Of a DNA stretch of 64,000 nt, positions 17,162 through 25,464 are shown one piece after another. The position numbers and the translations under genes are program-made. A model generated the notes under the pieces. It did no database searches and had not been told where the DNA came from. It saw only the letters and a program-made list of their open reading frames with translations. Origin of the DNA: Sphingobacterium oryzagri. Lineage in GTDB: Bacteria > Bacteroidota > Bacteroidia > Sphingobacteriales > Sphingobacteriaceae. The stretch is from assembly GCF_028736175.1 (NCBI RefSeq), contig NZ_CP117880.1, positions 1,674,001-1,738,000 on the forward strand. The letters run 5' to 3'. Positions within the stretch are counted from its first letter, which is position 1. Each line of letters begins with the position of its first letter.

Positions 17162-18202
17162 CTATCTATCCAGCCACCATTTCTCCCAATCTGTTTTAAT
17201 TTCCTTTAAGCAAACCTCCTCGCCAATTTTTGGCGTTACCAGTGGAATATCCGCTTGCGCTGACAAGCGACTAATTTCTTCCAACGGTTCATACCAAGGA
17301 TGTTGCGCCAATTTGAACTTAGAATGATGCACAGGCATTAAAGCCCGCGCCTGCAGCTCGGTCATTTCCTGGATAATCTCTGGTGGAAGCGAGTGAATAT
17401 ACGGCCAGCGTTGATTGTATTGTCCGCATTCCAAAATCGCTAAATCGAATGGCCCATATTGACGGCCAATGACAGCGAAGTGTGGACCGTAACCGCTATC
17501 GCCGCCTAAAAAAATCTTTTTGCTAGGCGTTTGCAAAACGAAAGACGTCCAAAGCGAAATATTGCGACTAAGAAACCGCCCAGAGAAATGGCGAGCAGGT
17601 GTAAGGGTAATTTTAAAACCTTCACCTAATGCAACCTCTTCATACCAATTTTTTTCGATCAGCTTATCCGCATCCCATCCCCAATAATGGAAATGCTGCG
17701 CAACGCCAAGTCCGCAGATAACCTGCTTTACCTTATTCTTAAGCAATCGGATCGTTCCATAATCAAGGTGATCCCAATGATCATGACTAATAAGCAAAAC
17801 ATCAATAGCCGGCAGATCGTCTACTTGATACGTATTTGATCCTGCAAAAGCCTTTACTGATCCCAAAATAGGCGAGGCATTGCCGCTAAACACCGGATCG
17901 ATAAGAAACGTCTTGCCATCCAGTTGCATAAAATAAGAGCTGTGACCAAACCAAACCAAAACGTCTTTATCGCTCGGAAAAGCGTGAAGATTCGTTTCCA
18001 CATGTGGTATACTAACCTTCGGCGCAGTGTCTGGGTAAGTGCCAAAAAAGCCGAACATGACCTTTGCCATGCTTTCGCCTTCCAGCAGGGCAGGCGTGTC
18101 GATTTGATTCTGAAACTGACCGTTTTTATAATTCGAAAGGGTATTAAAATACGCTTTACGCTGCTGATCGGGAAATTGCCCAAACATCTTATTTATCTTC
18201 AT
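17162..18202 (-). CDS. MBL-fold metal-dependent hydrolase (UlaG/NAPE-PLD-like)
   Basis: 346 residues. The metallo-beta-lactamase signature HxHxDH is present as H140-D-H-W-D-H145, within LLISHDHWDHLDY. It is preceded by VWFGHSSYFMQLDGKTFLIDP, which is typical of the UlaG / N-acyl-phosphatidylethanolamine phospholipase D group. Later ligands appear in ARHFSGR, GDSGYGPHF and MPVHHSKFKLA. The protein is likely cytosolic, since it has no signal peptide. The substrate may be a phosphodiester or lipid, but the family is broad. Its 3' end shares a strong terminator with the isomerase gene. Confidence 0.88.
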   Translation of the reverse strand: MKINKMFGQFPDQQRKAYFNTLSNYKNGQFQNQIDTPALLEGESMAKVMFGFFGTYPDTAPKVSIPHVETNLHAFPSDKDVLVWFGHSSYFMQLDGKTFLIDPVFSGNASPILGSVKAFAGSNTYQVDDLPAIDVLLISHDHWDHLDYGTIRLLKNKVKQVICGLGVAQHFHYWGWDADKLIEKNWYEEVALGEGFKITLTPARHFSGRFLSRNISLWTSFVLQTPSKKIFLGGDSGYGPHFAVIGRQYGPFDLAILECGQYNQRWPYIHSLPPEIIQEMTELQARALMPVHHSKFKLAQHPWYEPLEEISRLSAQADIPLVTPKIGEEVCLKEIKTDWEKWWLDR

Positions 18203-18284
18203 TGTGTGCTATTGATCGTGTCTTAATTGTATGAACGATTGAGCGAGAAAAATACTTTAAAAAATCTCGTTTTTTTGATAGATA

Positions 18285-18310
18285 AAAGCCCAATCACTTG
18301 ACAGGGCTTT
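18285..18310 (-). terminator. Terminator after the small winged-helix protein
   Basis: 7-bp stem AAAGCCC / GGGCTTT with a 12-base loop, followed on the minus strand by TTTATC. It lies between the 70-codon gene and the MBL gene. Confidence 0.55.
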
Positions 18311-18337
18311 ACCTTGCATATCGCAACTGGAATACGA

Positions 18338-18550
18338 TTACGATTTTCTATTGTCGTTTACCCTTTTGCTGGCGACATAATTAGCCTGCCGATACTCTTC
18401 AAACCTAATTTTATGTTCGGCTAACAGAGCAGATATAATTCGACTTGTTTCATGTTCGTCGAGACCAAGTTTTTCACCCAGTTCGATTTCGTTTAGTTTT
18501 CCGTTATTGTCGACTAATGCTAGGTAGAACTTTTCTTTATTTTTCATCAT
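18338..18550 (-). CDS. Small winged-helix-like hypothetical protein
   Basis: 70 residues, of which the first two are Met-Met. The order is helix (NKEKFYLALVDNNGKLNEIELGEKLG, here broken at VDNN), then a helix-turn-helix-like LDEHETSRIISALLAEHKI, then a strand and a basic tail (ASKRVNDNRKS). This is the layout of a MarR/ArsR-like winged helix without other domains. It may bind DNA, but this is inference. Its ATG lies 10 bp from the 3' end of the frameshifted methyltransferase gene on the same strand, suggesting co-transcription. Confidence 0.6.
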   Translation of the reverse strand: MMKNKEKFYLALVDNNGKLNEIELGEKLGLDEHETSRIISALLAEHKIRFEEYRQANYVASKRVNDNRKS

Positions 18551-18559
18551 TATTTTGTT

Positions 18560-19383
18560 TTAAAGCTTTTTTGCTGCTATCATGATGTGCGGACTGAAAG
18601 GCAGCAGGTAAGGGTCGTTTTCTGTCGTGTGAAGCAAACGCAGCAACGCTGCTCGCTTGCGCTTACTCAACATGCTCGAAAAATAATCCTTATCCAGCCA
18701 AGTTATACCCTCGACAGCATACATATCGAGACACGATAAATCTTGCGTTGTGAATTCGTCTTTTAGCTGTTCCGGTCGGTGATAAAATGCTTCCGCCAAA
18801 AGCCAGGGCAAATCTTCAGGTGGATTATGAAGACCTGTCGTAAGCTCTTGTATACACATCGAAAAAAAGAACGCTTATGGATTAAACCATTCGTGAGGCC
18901 AACTAACGTCGAAGCGGTATAACTGATCGCGAAACCAAGAATAATTCCGTTGTATTTCAAAACTCTTTTTGCTTCTTTGATGGCAAGCGCCCGATCGTAT
19001 TCGTTTGGAAGATGGTAAAGCGGACCATGAAGAATGATTAAATCAGCTACATGATCAGGAAAGTCTAACTGGCGCGCTTCACCTAAATGCACAGAGAATT
19101 TATTCTTTAATTTACTTGATCTGTGCCGCGCTATACCAATATGTTTTAAAACAGGATCAATCAAATGAACCTGATGTCCAGCGGCTGCCAGCCAGGCTGC
19201 GTACTTGCCTGTGCCGCCACCGATATCCAATATGGTCGCTTTTTGGCAGGGAATATACTTTTGTATAAGTATTTTAATCCGTTCAAACTCAAAAATTCCC
19301 ATGCCCTTTTCGAGTCGGGTCTCTTCGGAAGCTTTCGTGTAAAAACTTACGATGTTGTCACTAATCAATCGATGATGATTCAT
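18560..19383 (-). pseudogene. Class I SAM-dependent methyltransferase with a homopolymer frameshift
   Basis: From the ATG at 19383 (MNHHRLISDNIVSFY) a methyltransferase reads through motif I ILDIGGGTGKYAAWLA, DLIILHGPLYHL and FAISYTASTLVG. It then shifts frame after NGLIHKRSFF. The family continuation, MCIQELTTGLHNPPEDLPW, is in the next frame and runs to a stop at 18560. One T is missing (coding strand) in a run of seven at 18862-18868; with eight, the two halves fuse exactly as SFFSMCIQEL. This is a 1-base deletion, a phase-variable tract or a sequencing error. An upstream in-frame ATG at 19476 is less likely. Substrate unknown. Confidence 0.85.
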
Positions 19384-19537
19384 TGCTTTGTATAATCTAT
19401 TTTTCAAATTTAGCCTGTCTAAAACAACTCGAACCATAGCATGCATGCTGCAATTCGAGAATGACAGGCCTGGCATTAAATGAAATAAAGGGGTACTATT
19501 ATCCTGTTTTAAAATCGGAAGGATTTAAACTTATAAA

Positions 19538-19553
19538 GCACCGACTTCGGTGC
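19538..19553 (-). terminator. Hairpin downstream of the AhpD-like gene
   Basis: GCACCGACTTCGGTGC: 7-bp stem with a two-base centre, followed on the minus strand by TTTATAAG. The surrounding 19484-19720 holds no gene that I can support. Confidence 0.5.
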
Positions 19554-19720
19554 CTACCTCTTTTAGCGGTATGGATAATATATTAGATATACAGTAACAG
19601 ACTGTAAATATAGCTGTTTTTTTATTGCGCTGTTGATGATTTTCTTTGTTGGACAAAAGTGTATACCGTTGGCCATGGTAGACTATTTAAGTTGCCCATT
19701 AAAAAAACGAGGATGCCACC

Positions 19721-20154
19721 CTAGACGCTTTTCTTTGAACTTATCGCGATTCTATTCCATGCATTGATCGTCACGACAGCTAGTATTATTTGAGCGATGT
19801 AATTTTTTCAAAAAGTTTTTCGGCTTCAAGGTAGGTTTTATCACTTAATCCATCATTATTGATTAACGTTATTTCTTCAGTGATGGCTAGAATATTTCGC
19901 TCTTGTTGGGTAAATAATTTCGTGTCTTTCCAGCTATTCAATAAAAAAATCCGTTGCGTAGTTTCTCCATTCCTTAATGCGTCTTTTGTATGCATATCAA
20001 TACAAAATGCGCAGCCATTGATTTGTGAGGCTCTTATTTTGATGAGTTCTAGATGGGTTTTGGAAAGCTGTGACTTTTGAAGGTAGTTTTCCAATGCAAA
20101 CATTATTTCGTAAGCTTCGGGTTCCAGGTTTTGTATGTTTAATCGATTTTCCAT
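19721..20154 (-). pseudogene. Carboxymuconolactone decarboxylase/AhpD-like protein with a 3' frameshift
   Basis: The main frame starts at the ATG at 20154 (MENRLNIQNLEP) and carries the redox motif C48-AF-C51 with IDMHTKDA, typical of AhpD-like peroxidase-coupled proteins. It stops early at 19786 (EKITSLK). The expected C-terminus, YIAQIILAVVTINAWNRIAI, is present in the next frame and ends at TAG 19721-19723. The lesion is one missing base in the T6 tract (plus strand) at 19803-19808. Restored, the protein would be 144 residues, the normal length. The active-site CxxC is intact, so the truncated product might keep some function. Upstream lies a Crp/Fnr regulator on the same strand. Confidence 0.82.
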
Positions 20155-20214
20155 GTTTATCGTTTTTATAGTATCAAAGGTATCAGCCTCCAACTGGAAA
20201 AATCTTAAACTGGT

Positions 20215-20790
20215 TTAAGGGCGCGATTTATTTTTGATTTCACTTAAATACTCTGGCGTCATATTGAGGAACGAAGCTAAGACATGTTGCGGTATCCGTT
20301 GCGTAAACGCTGGAAAATTGTCGTTAAAATGATGATAGAATTGCTCACGAGAGAAGCCGTACAGGTATTTTGTCCGAAGTTGAGATGCAGAATATGCCCG
20401 TTGAAAAATAAGCCTAAAGTAACGTTCTAAAGCTGGAAATGTGTGTATTAATTTTTCTTGACTCTGATTGTCGATTTGGAGAACTGTAGTAGGTTCTACT
20501 GCCTGTATGATAAATTCGGTCTTCTTTCCATACTCAAAAGCAAAATAATCCGTTAACCACCAATTTTCAATGGCAAACTGGATAGTTTGTTCCACCCCTT
20601 TGTCGTTGATAAAAAACATCCGCAAGCAACCTTGGAGAACGAAGAAATGATACTTGCATGTGGTATCGAATTCGAGTAGGTTTTCCTTTTTTGCAAAGTG
20701 TTTAGTTTGGAAAAAGTTTGCAATATCCAATTCGCTATTAGGATCGATAGCGACATATTTTTTTAGGTGATTAATTAGATTTTTTTCCAT
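20215..20790 (-). CDS. Crp/Fnr family transcriptional regulator
   Basis: 191 residues from the ATG at 20790 (MEKNLINHLKKYVAID). The frame stays open for 51 codons upstream into the insertion sequence, but these are not family-like. It has a cNMP-binding-like beta-barrel (TCKYHFFVLQGCLRMFFIND) and a C-terminal helix-turn-helix (IPQHVLASFLNMTPEYLSEI). No Fe-S cysteines are arranged as in Fnr. It probably controls the AhpD-like gene 60 bp downstream, a common pairing in this phylum. An ISL3 element sits 113 bp upstream of the start, so its native promoter may be separated or replaced. Confidence 0.88.
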   Translation of the reverse strand: MEKNLINHLKKYVAIDPNSELDIANFFQTKHFAKKENLLEFDTTCKYHFFVLQGCLRMFFINDKGVEQTIQFAIENWWLTDYFAFEYGKKTEFIIQAVEPTTVLQIDNQSQEKLIHTFPALERYFRLIFQRAYSASQLRTKYLYGFSREQFYHHFNDNFPAFTQRIPQHVLASFLNMTPEYLSEIKNKSRP

Positions 20791-20895
20791 TATTTCAAAT
20801 TTTCGATGCTTTGCCGGAAGATTAGATTTAAATATCAAAAACTGATGCTCTACTTGAACTAGCGAGGATGTAAGGTGTATACAACCATACAAAAA

Positions 20896-20903
20896 TAAAA
20901 AAG
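20896..20903. repeat. Left 8-bp target-site duplication
   Basis: TAAAAAAG, identical to 22333-22340, immediately outside the insertion sequence. Eight-base duplications are characteristic of the ISL3 family. Confidence 0.9.
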
Positions 20904-20935
20904 GGATCAAGCTGAATTCTTGGGGAGAGATAATT

Positions 20936-21919
20936 TTAAGCATATAATTTCATCACCCTGTACAGAAAAAATGGTGTATCCCTTACGCCACGAAATAGAC
21001 TCCTAAATGCCTTTAATTTGGCATTAAAAGACTCCGCTGAAGCATTGGTACTTCTGTTGTCAAAATAGTGGAGTATATCGGTATGGTGTGCAGCTATCGA
21101 ACGGGCAACACTCTCAAAAGATGGTATACCAGAATTTTCTACTTGATTGTGCCATAGACCAAGCTTGGTAAAAGCCAGTTGCTTATCCTTGCATTTGTTG
21201 AAGATGTCCCCAAGTGCCATCCCAAGACCATATGCCTTTTTTAATAAGGGAAATCGCAGAAATAATAGCTCTGCGCGGTGCTTTTGACTTACTGTCCATT
21301 TGGAAGGATGCTTGAATAACAAATATCTTGATCTTGCCAGCAACTGTTTGATTGTATCACCATTAGGTAGTACTTCAGGATCATAGAGAATACCTTTTTT
21401 ACGTGCGCTGGCGATCTGTTTACTTTCCTCATCCAACACTTCCCAACGATACTTTATACGAAGTTCCTGAACAGCATCGTAAACAAGTTTCTGCACATGA
21501 AATCTGTCAATGACCCTTCGGGCATTCATAAAACACCTGCGGATAGCCTTGGCCATATTGGGAGCCATATCCATTGTTACTTCCCGGACTTTGTTCCTCA
21601 TTTTGAGTGGAATACGCTCTAATACCGCGATGATATCTTCTGCTTTTGTTCCTTTAATCGTGGCCAGGATGGTTCCTTTCCTTCCCTTGGCAGTCTTGCT
21701 GCTTACGATCGTATACAGTTCACCATTGCTGAAACTGGTCTCGTCGATACTGAGCCGTTCGGATATGTTTCCTGTAAATACCGTCCAGTCTTCTGCATGA
21801 GGTTTCTGATCCCAATCATGAAAGTCGCTTAAATGGTTTTTGTACTGATCCTGAAGCTGTTTGCCATCCAACTGAAACAGCAGTGCCAACAGATGGGCAC
21901 TGATAGGATAGTTATCCAA
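20936..21919 (-). CDS. ISL3-family DDE transposase (second ORF)
   Basis: 327 residues, read from a TTG at 21919 that overlaps the first ORF by 8 bases in another frame. The DDE catalytic core is visible: SIDETSFSNGELY (first Asp), REVTMDMAPNMAKAI (second Asp) and TNASAESFNAKLKAF (Glu). RVIDRFHVQKLVYDAVQELR is a typical ISL3 signature. Expression may need ribosomal frameshifting in the CTTTTTTTAAAGGGG stretch or re-initiation at the TTG. The frame contains no lesions, so the enzyme is probably active. Confidence 0.92.
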   Translation of the reverse strand: MDNYPISAHLLALLFQLDGKQLQDQYKNHLSDFHDWDQKPHAEDWTVFTGNISERLSIDETSFSNGELYTIVSSKTAKGRKGTILATIKGTKAEDIIAVLERIPLKMRNKVREVTMDMAPNMAKAIRRCFMNARRVIDRFHVQKLVYDAVQELRIKYRWEVLDEESKQIASARKKGILYDPEVLPNGDTIKQLLARSRYLLFKHPSKWTVSQKHRAELLFLRFPLLKKAYGLGMALGDIFNKCKDKQLAFTKLGLWHNQVENSGIPSFESVARSIAAHHTDILHYFDNRSTNASAESFNAKLKAFRSLFRGVRDTPFFLYRVMKLYA

Positions 21920-22265
21920 ATATCCCCTTTAAAAAAAGCCCGAATTCCGTAGTCATCCGAGCACCTTTGTAAGCAAGATCCCAATCTCTGGTAATGATCT
22001 GTTGGGTATCTAGCACGGTCCATCTTCTGCGTTTGATATGCAAGGTAACTTTCTGACCACGAATGGGAAAGTCTTTGATTTGCGAAACGGGCATAAAGTC
22101 TTTGGAGGCCAGTTTACTATCTTGATAACCGGCAGGAACAAGGTTCTTTTCCTCCAGATGGATATGGAGTTCCTTGTTTACCTGTTTAACATCCATAATA
22201 TCGAAATAATCCAACAGCCCTTCGGGCATCAATAAAGCCAGTAATTTACGTTCAGCGTCTTGCAA
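21912..22265 (-). CDS. ISAon1-type transposase N-terminal region protein (first ORF)
   Basis: 117 residues. It begins MQDAERKLLALLMPEGLLD and is rich in basic residues near its end (RRRWTVLDTQQIITRDWD). In ISL3-like elements of Bacteroidota the zinc-ribbon/DNA-binding N-terminal part is encoded in a separate ORF, as here. It ends with FGLFLKGIFG and overlaps the catalytic ORF. Confidence 0.85.
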   Translation of the reverse strand: MQDAERKLLALLMPEGLLDYFDIMDVKQVNKELHIHLEEKNLVPAGYQDSKLASKDFMPVSQIKDFPIRGQKVTLHIKRRRWTVLDTQQIITRDWDLAYKGARMTTEFGLFLKGIFG

Positions 22266-22332
22266 AGTAGTATATTTTAAAAGTGCTAAACTAAGAATTT
22301 ATTTAATGCTCCCCAAGAATTCAGCTTGATCC

Positions 22333-22340
22333 TAAAAAAG
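22333..22340. repeat. Right 8-bp target-site duplication
   Basis: TAAAAAAG, the partner of 20896-20903. Confidence 0.9.
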
Positions 22341-22420
22341 CATAGATTCATCTATTCTCTCTTAATAGAATCTTCATTAGCTGATGTTAATATAGGGTAT
22401 TACATTCGGATATCGATGGA

Positions 22421-22450
22421 CAAAAAAAAGCAACTCTTTTGAAGTTGCTT
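22421..22450 (-). terminator. Terminator after the first tRNA-Lys
   Basis: 8-bp stem AAGCAACT / AGTTGCTT (loop 7), followed on the minus strand by a run of T. It begins nine bases after the tRNA 3' end. Confidence 0.8.
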
Positions 22451-22458
22451 TTTTCTTG

Positions 22459-22531
22459 TGATCCCGCTGGGATTCGAACCCAGGACCCATACATTAAAAG
22501 TGTATTGCTCTACCAGCTGAGCTACAGAATC
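22459..22531 (-). tRNA. tRNA-Lys (anticodon TTT)
   Basis: 73-nt cloverleaf. The acceptor stem GATTCTG pairs with CGGGATC, including two G-U type pairs. The D-arm is GTAGCTCAGCTGGTAGAGC. The anticodon loop is CTTTTAA, reading Lys codons AAA/AAG. The T-arm is CTGGGTTCGAATCCCAG. It differs from the copy at 24327-24399 by one base in the acceptor stem. CCA is not encoded. Confidence 0.95.
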
Positions 22532-22702
22532 GTTACTTCGTTTTTGAAGTGTACTTCCTGTTGGAAGAGCTGCAAAAGTAAGAAAAATGTTCTTTATGCC
22601 AAATAATATCTCAAATATTTTCAAGTCAGTACCGTATGATTGTTGATTTTCAGCGCTATAATTTTCCACTTTTCCCTGTTGCTTTTTCTACTGCGGCTTA
22701 TG

Positions 22703-23809
22703 CTAGCCCATTTTTTTTCGAAGCCATTTGCGCACCGGCTCATCATACCACTTTAAGCTAGCATACGCAAGACCGATCGATCCAAATAAGATCAGCAATG
22801 CATAGGGTAGGGCATCGACAAGCGTTGTGCTTTGACGATTGCTGGCCCATGCGACATAAAAATATACAAAAGGATAATGAACCAAATAAAGCGGATAGGA
22901 TATATCGCCTAAAAATTTGCAAAGTTTGCGCTCGACTGTCGTATGTATAATTCCTCCGGCACCGAGGTAAACGATAAGCGGAAAAATAAAGATGATGCAA
23001 ACAGATTCGTAGATACCATTCATCCAAAAATGGTCGGCACCACCGATACGAGGCATGTAGAGAACCACAATAATAAGTAAGCTACACCATAGGAACGCAT
23101 ATTTGACAGGTTTCGGTTTCGAAACACGAGAAAGCAGCAATCCTGCAAAAAATGGATACATCACGCGTGTCAAACCGATGCGTACTTGTTCAACATTTAA
23201 CGTCCAGCCACCACTTACATCGCCTTTGCTAATCGCGAGTTGCGCTAAAGCTACCGCCGAAAGCAGGACAAAGATGCTTAGCGCTGTTTTTGATAACTTG
23301 CGTATGCCAACGGCGTATAAAATATTGGCGATATACTCAAAAAATAACGACCAGCCTACACTATTGAGCGGATGCATCTCTTGCCAGCCCCGAATATCCA
23401 ATGATAGCGGAACCGGTAGGATAGTATAACCAATAAACATAACGAGTAACATTTTCCACAACGGAACGGTATGGATAAGTGGCCATATAGTTGAATCAGT
23501 GAAATAAAAGCCCAGCGCACCGAGCGTCATGCCCAATATAACCATTGGTTGCAATCGCTCAACACGACGTTTAATAAAGCTGCCAATGCTCATCTCGCCC
23601 CAACGACCGTCGTAGGCATAACCAATGACAAAACCTGATAAGAGAAAGAAAAAATCGACGGCTAAATAGCCATGATTGACCAAAATATCCAATGGGCCGG
23701 AGGCTAAGAACTCGGTCAAATGAAATGTCACGACAATGATGGCGGCAATACCGCGCAAGCCGTCCAATATAACATAATGTGGTTTTGCTGAAAGTCTATC
23801 CCTATGCAT
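22703..23809 (-). CDS. Acyltransferase 3 family membrane protein
   Basis: 368 residues from the ATG at 23809 (MHRDRLSAKPHYVILDGLRG). The frame is open for 30 codons upstream but lacks family features. The protein has about ten membrane segments. YVILDGLRGIAAIIVVTFH carries the conserved Arg/His of the first segment, and LAVDFFFLLSGFVIGYAYDGR is the FFxLSG motif. The family O-acetylates or acylates sugars of lipopolysaccharide, capsule or peptidoglycan, or small secreted glycans. Target unknown. It is isolated from other envelope genes, between two tRNA-Lys genes. Confidence 0.88.
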   Translation of the reverse strand: MHRDRLSAKPHYVILDGLRGIAAIIVVTFHLTEFLASGPLDILVNHGYLAVDFFFLLSGFVIGYAYDGRWGEMSIGSFIKRRVERLQPMVILGMTLGALGFYFTDSTIWPLIHTVPLWKMLLVMFIGYTILPVPLSLDIRGWQEMHPLNSVGWSLFFEYIANILYAVGIRKLSKTALSIFVLLSAVALAQLAISKGDVSGGWTLNVEQVRIGLTRVMYPFFAGLLLSRVSKPKPVKYAFLWCSLLIIVVLYMPRIGGADHFWMNGIYESVCIIFIFPLIVYLGAGGIIHTTVERKLCKFLGDISYPLYLVHYPFVYFYVAWASNRQSTTLVDALPYALLILFGSIGLAYASLKWYDEPVRKWLRKKMG

Positions 23810-24159
23810 GTAATGTTGAGCAGACGATTTAGTGTTTGTGTCAGTTACGATATAATAGCAGACTAAAATTAAAGAAATCAGCCGTCCAAAACTGAACAAA
23901 TCGTATCAAAAAATACGCAAATCATCTCATTTTTTACGATGCAAGTTGTTTATTGAATGCGTACTATGGATAGGGAAATTGAAGATATACAATTCCGTAG
24001 CGTGTCCTATATCTTTTCTGACACTCGAAACCATGCAGCTTGACTAATAGAGGATAATAATAAAAATCGTGTATTTTTCACTGCCAAGTCCTATAATTAG
24101 ATCGGATATTTTTCATCCACTCCATAACTTTTCCATATCCCGCATATTCGCATTCTCCC
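23810..24159. other. Intergenic gap upstream of the acyltransferase
   Basis: AT-rich sequence with no ORF or RNA that I can support. It presumably holds the acyltransferase promoter. Confidence 0.4.
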
Positions 24160-24219
24160 TTAAAAAACAAAAGTCAATCTTTTCGGAGTGACTTTGTGAT
24201 CCGTGATCCCGCTGGGATT
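24160..24219 (-). pseudogene. 3' remnant of a third tRNA-Lys with its terminator
   Basis: TGATCCCGCTGGGATT at 24204-24219 equals the acceptor and 3' T-arm part of the two intact tRNA-Lys genes. The rest is replaced by unrelated sequence (GACTCAGCC...), though a degenerate T-arm-like stretch GGAATCAAACCCAGACC lies at 24253-24269. A terminator-like hairpin (AAGTCA / TGACTT, 24171-24194, minus-strand T-run) follows it, as after the intact copies. This is the trace of a deleted tandem copy. Confidence 0.65.
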
Positions 24220-24297
24220 GACTCAGCCGCCCACGCCGCCCTGAGCCTTCTTGGAATCAAACCCAGACCATCCCTTCTGTTTAAATCCCGCAAAATG

Positions 24298-24323
24298 TAA
24301 AAAAGGCACAATTTCTTGTGCCT
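24298..24323 (-). terminator. Terminator after the second tRNA-Lys
   Basis: Perfect 8-bp stem AGGCACAA / TTGTGCCT with a 4-base loop and a minus-strand T-run. Confidence 0.8.
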
Positions 24324-24326
24324 ACG

Positions 24327-24399
24327 TGATCCCGCTGGGATTCGAACCCAGGACCCATACATTAAAAGTGTATTGCTCTACCAGCTGAGCTACGGAATC
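24327..24399 (-). tRNA. tRNA-Lys (anticodon TTT), second copy
   Basis: 73 nt; acceptor GATTCCG / CGGGATC, anticodon loop CTTTTAA, T-arm CTGGGTTCGAATCCCAG. Identical to the copy at 22459 except for one acceptor base. CCA is not encoded. Confidence 0.95.
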
Positions 24400-24537
24400 T
24401 TACTTCGTATTAAAAACAACGTTGTGTTTGTTGTTTGAAGTGATGCAAAGGTAGAAAAAATGTTGACTCATGCCAAGTAAACAGTACTTTATTTTTTAAT
24501 ACAACAATTAAATCGCTGTTTTTCAGTTTGAAAAAAA

Positions 24538-25401
24538 TCAAACAAATAACTTGCCTTTAAGCATGCGATCAGCCCCATGGAGGTCTTGGCGAAGCTGAAG
24601 CTGCGCATAACCCTTCTTATGAAGGAGCGCCTTCGTTTCAACACCTAAATATTGGTTGATTTCAAAATATAAGGTTCCCGAGGGATGGAGATGATGCTTT
24701 CCAAGACTTGAAATGGCATCGTAAAAAAGTAGCGGCGCATGTTCCTCGACAAACAGGGCGCTGTGTGGCTCGAAGCGCAACACGTTGCTGTGCATGGCAT
24801 CCTGCTCCTTAGGCGTTATGTACGGTGGATTGCTCACAATGATATCAAAACGTTGATCTGTTTGCAAAATATATTCCCATTCCAAAATATCCGCTTGCAT
24901 AAAACGGACATCAGCCGCGAGTCTTGCTGCATTTTCGCGTGCCACAGCCAGCGCCTCGGCTGAAATATCGATTGCATACACCAGCGCCTGCGGCAAATGT
25001 TTAGCTAAAGAGAGTGCAATACAACCGGAGCCCGTGCCGATATCAAGGATCGTGATCGGGCCACTATGTTGCTGATCGTTAATGATCCAGTCAACCAGTT
25101 CTTCCGTCTCCGGTCGTGGAATAAGGGTGTGCTCGTTAACCTTAAAGCGGAAACCAAAAAAATCGGCCTCACCCAAAATATGTTGTATAGGTTTTCCTGT
25201 TTTAAGTTCGTTTAAGATCGATGCAAACTGTAGAACAATAGGCTCATCCACCCGATCGTTGGAGGTTAACGAAAATTGCAATGCCTTCTTCTGCGTAAGG
25301 AAACTATAGACCATCAGAAACAAAGATTTGCTCTCTGTCGCACCATAAAGCGAGGAAAGCTGCGCGATGTAATCATTCGCCAAAGATTGATAATCTTTCA
25401 T
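24538..25401 (-). CDS. prmC: Release factor glutamine methyltransferase
   Basis: 287 residues from the ATG at 25401 (MKDYQSLANDYIAQL); five extra codons upstream are possible but unlikely. PrmC methylates the Gln of the GGQ motif in peptide-chain release factors using SAM. Visible motifs are an N-terminal helical domain, the substrate-binding GEADFFGFRFKVNEHTLIPRPETE, motif I ILDIGTGSGCIALSLA (118-133) and catalytic N191-P-P-Y194. Divergent from ribD, with 63 bp between the two starts, so their promoters overlap. Confidence 0.93.
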   Translation of the reverse strand: MKDYQSLANDYIAQLSSLYGATESKSLFLMVYSFLTQKKALQFSLTSNDRVDEPIVLQFASILNELKTGKPIQHILGEADFFGFRFKVNEHTLIPRPETEELVDWIINDQQHSGPITILDIGTGSGCIALSLAKHLPQALVYAIDISAEALAVARENAARLAADVRFMQADILEWEYILQTDQRFDIIVSNPPYITPKEQDAMHSNVLRFEPHSALFVEEHAPLLFYDAISSLGKHHLHPSGTLYFEINQYLGVETKALLHKKGYAQLQLRQDLHGADRMLKGKLFV

Positions 25402-25464
25402 CTTGCAAACATACAAAAGCTGAAATCACTTTTCTTATTCTTTACGAAATACTATGTTTGTATC

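Larger units (their letters stand above)
20904..22332 (-). mobile_element. Complete ISL3-family (ISAon1-like) insertion sequence
   Basis: 1429 bp bounded by near-perfect ~24-bp inverted repeats beginning GGATCAAGCTGAATTC and flanked by identical 8-bp TAAAAAAG duplications. It contains two overlapping minus-strand ORFs (N-terminal ORF and DDE transposase). Intact ends, ORFs and duplications indicate recent activity. Insertion lies in the upstream region of the Crp/Fnr gene at 20215-20790. Confidence 0.93.

Noticed and set aside
20791..20943. 51-codon extension of the Crp/Fnr gene into the insertion sequence
   Set aside because: The extra residues include the IS terminal repeat and do not resemble the family; MEKNLINHLKKY is the normal start.
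24204..24269. A third functional tRNA-Lys
   Set aside because: Only the 3' acceptor/T-arm bases and a degenerate T-arm-like stretch remain; D-arm and anticodon arm are missing.
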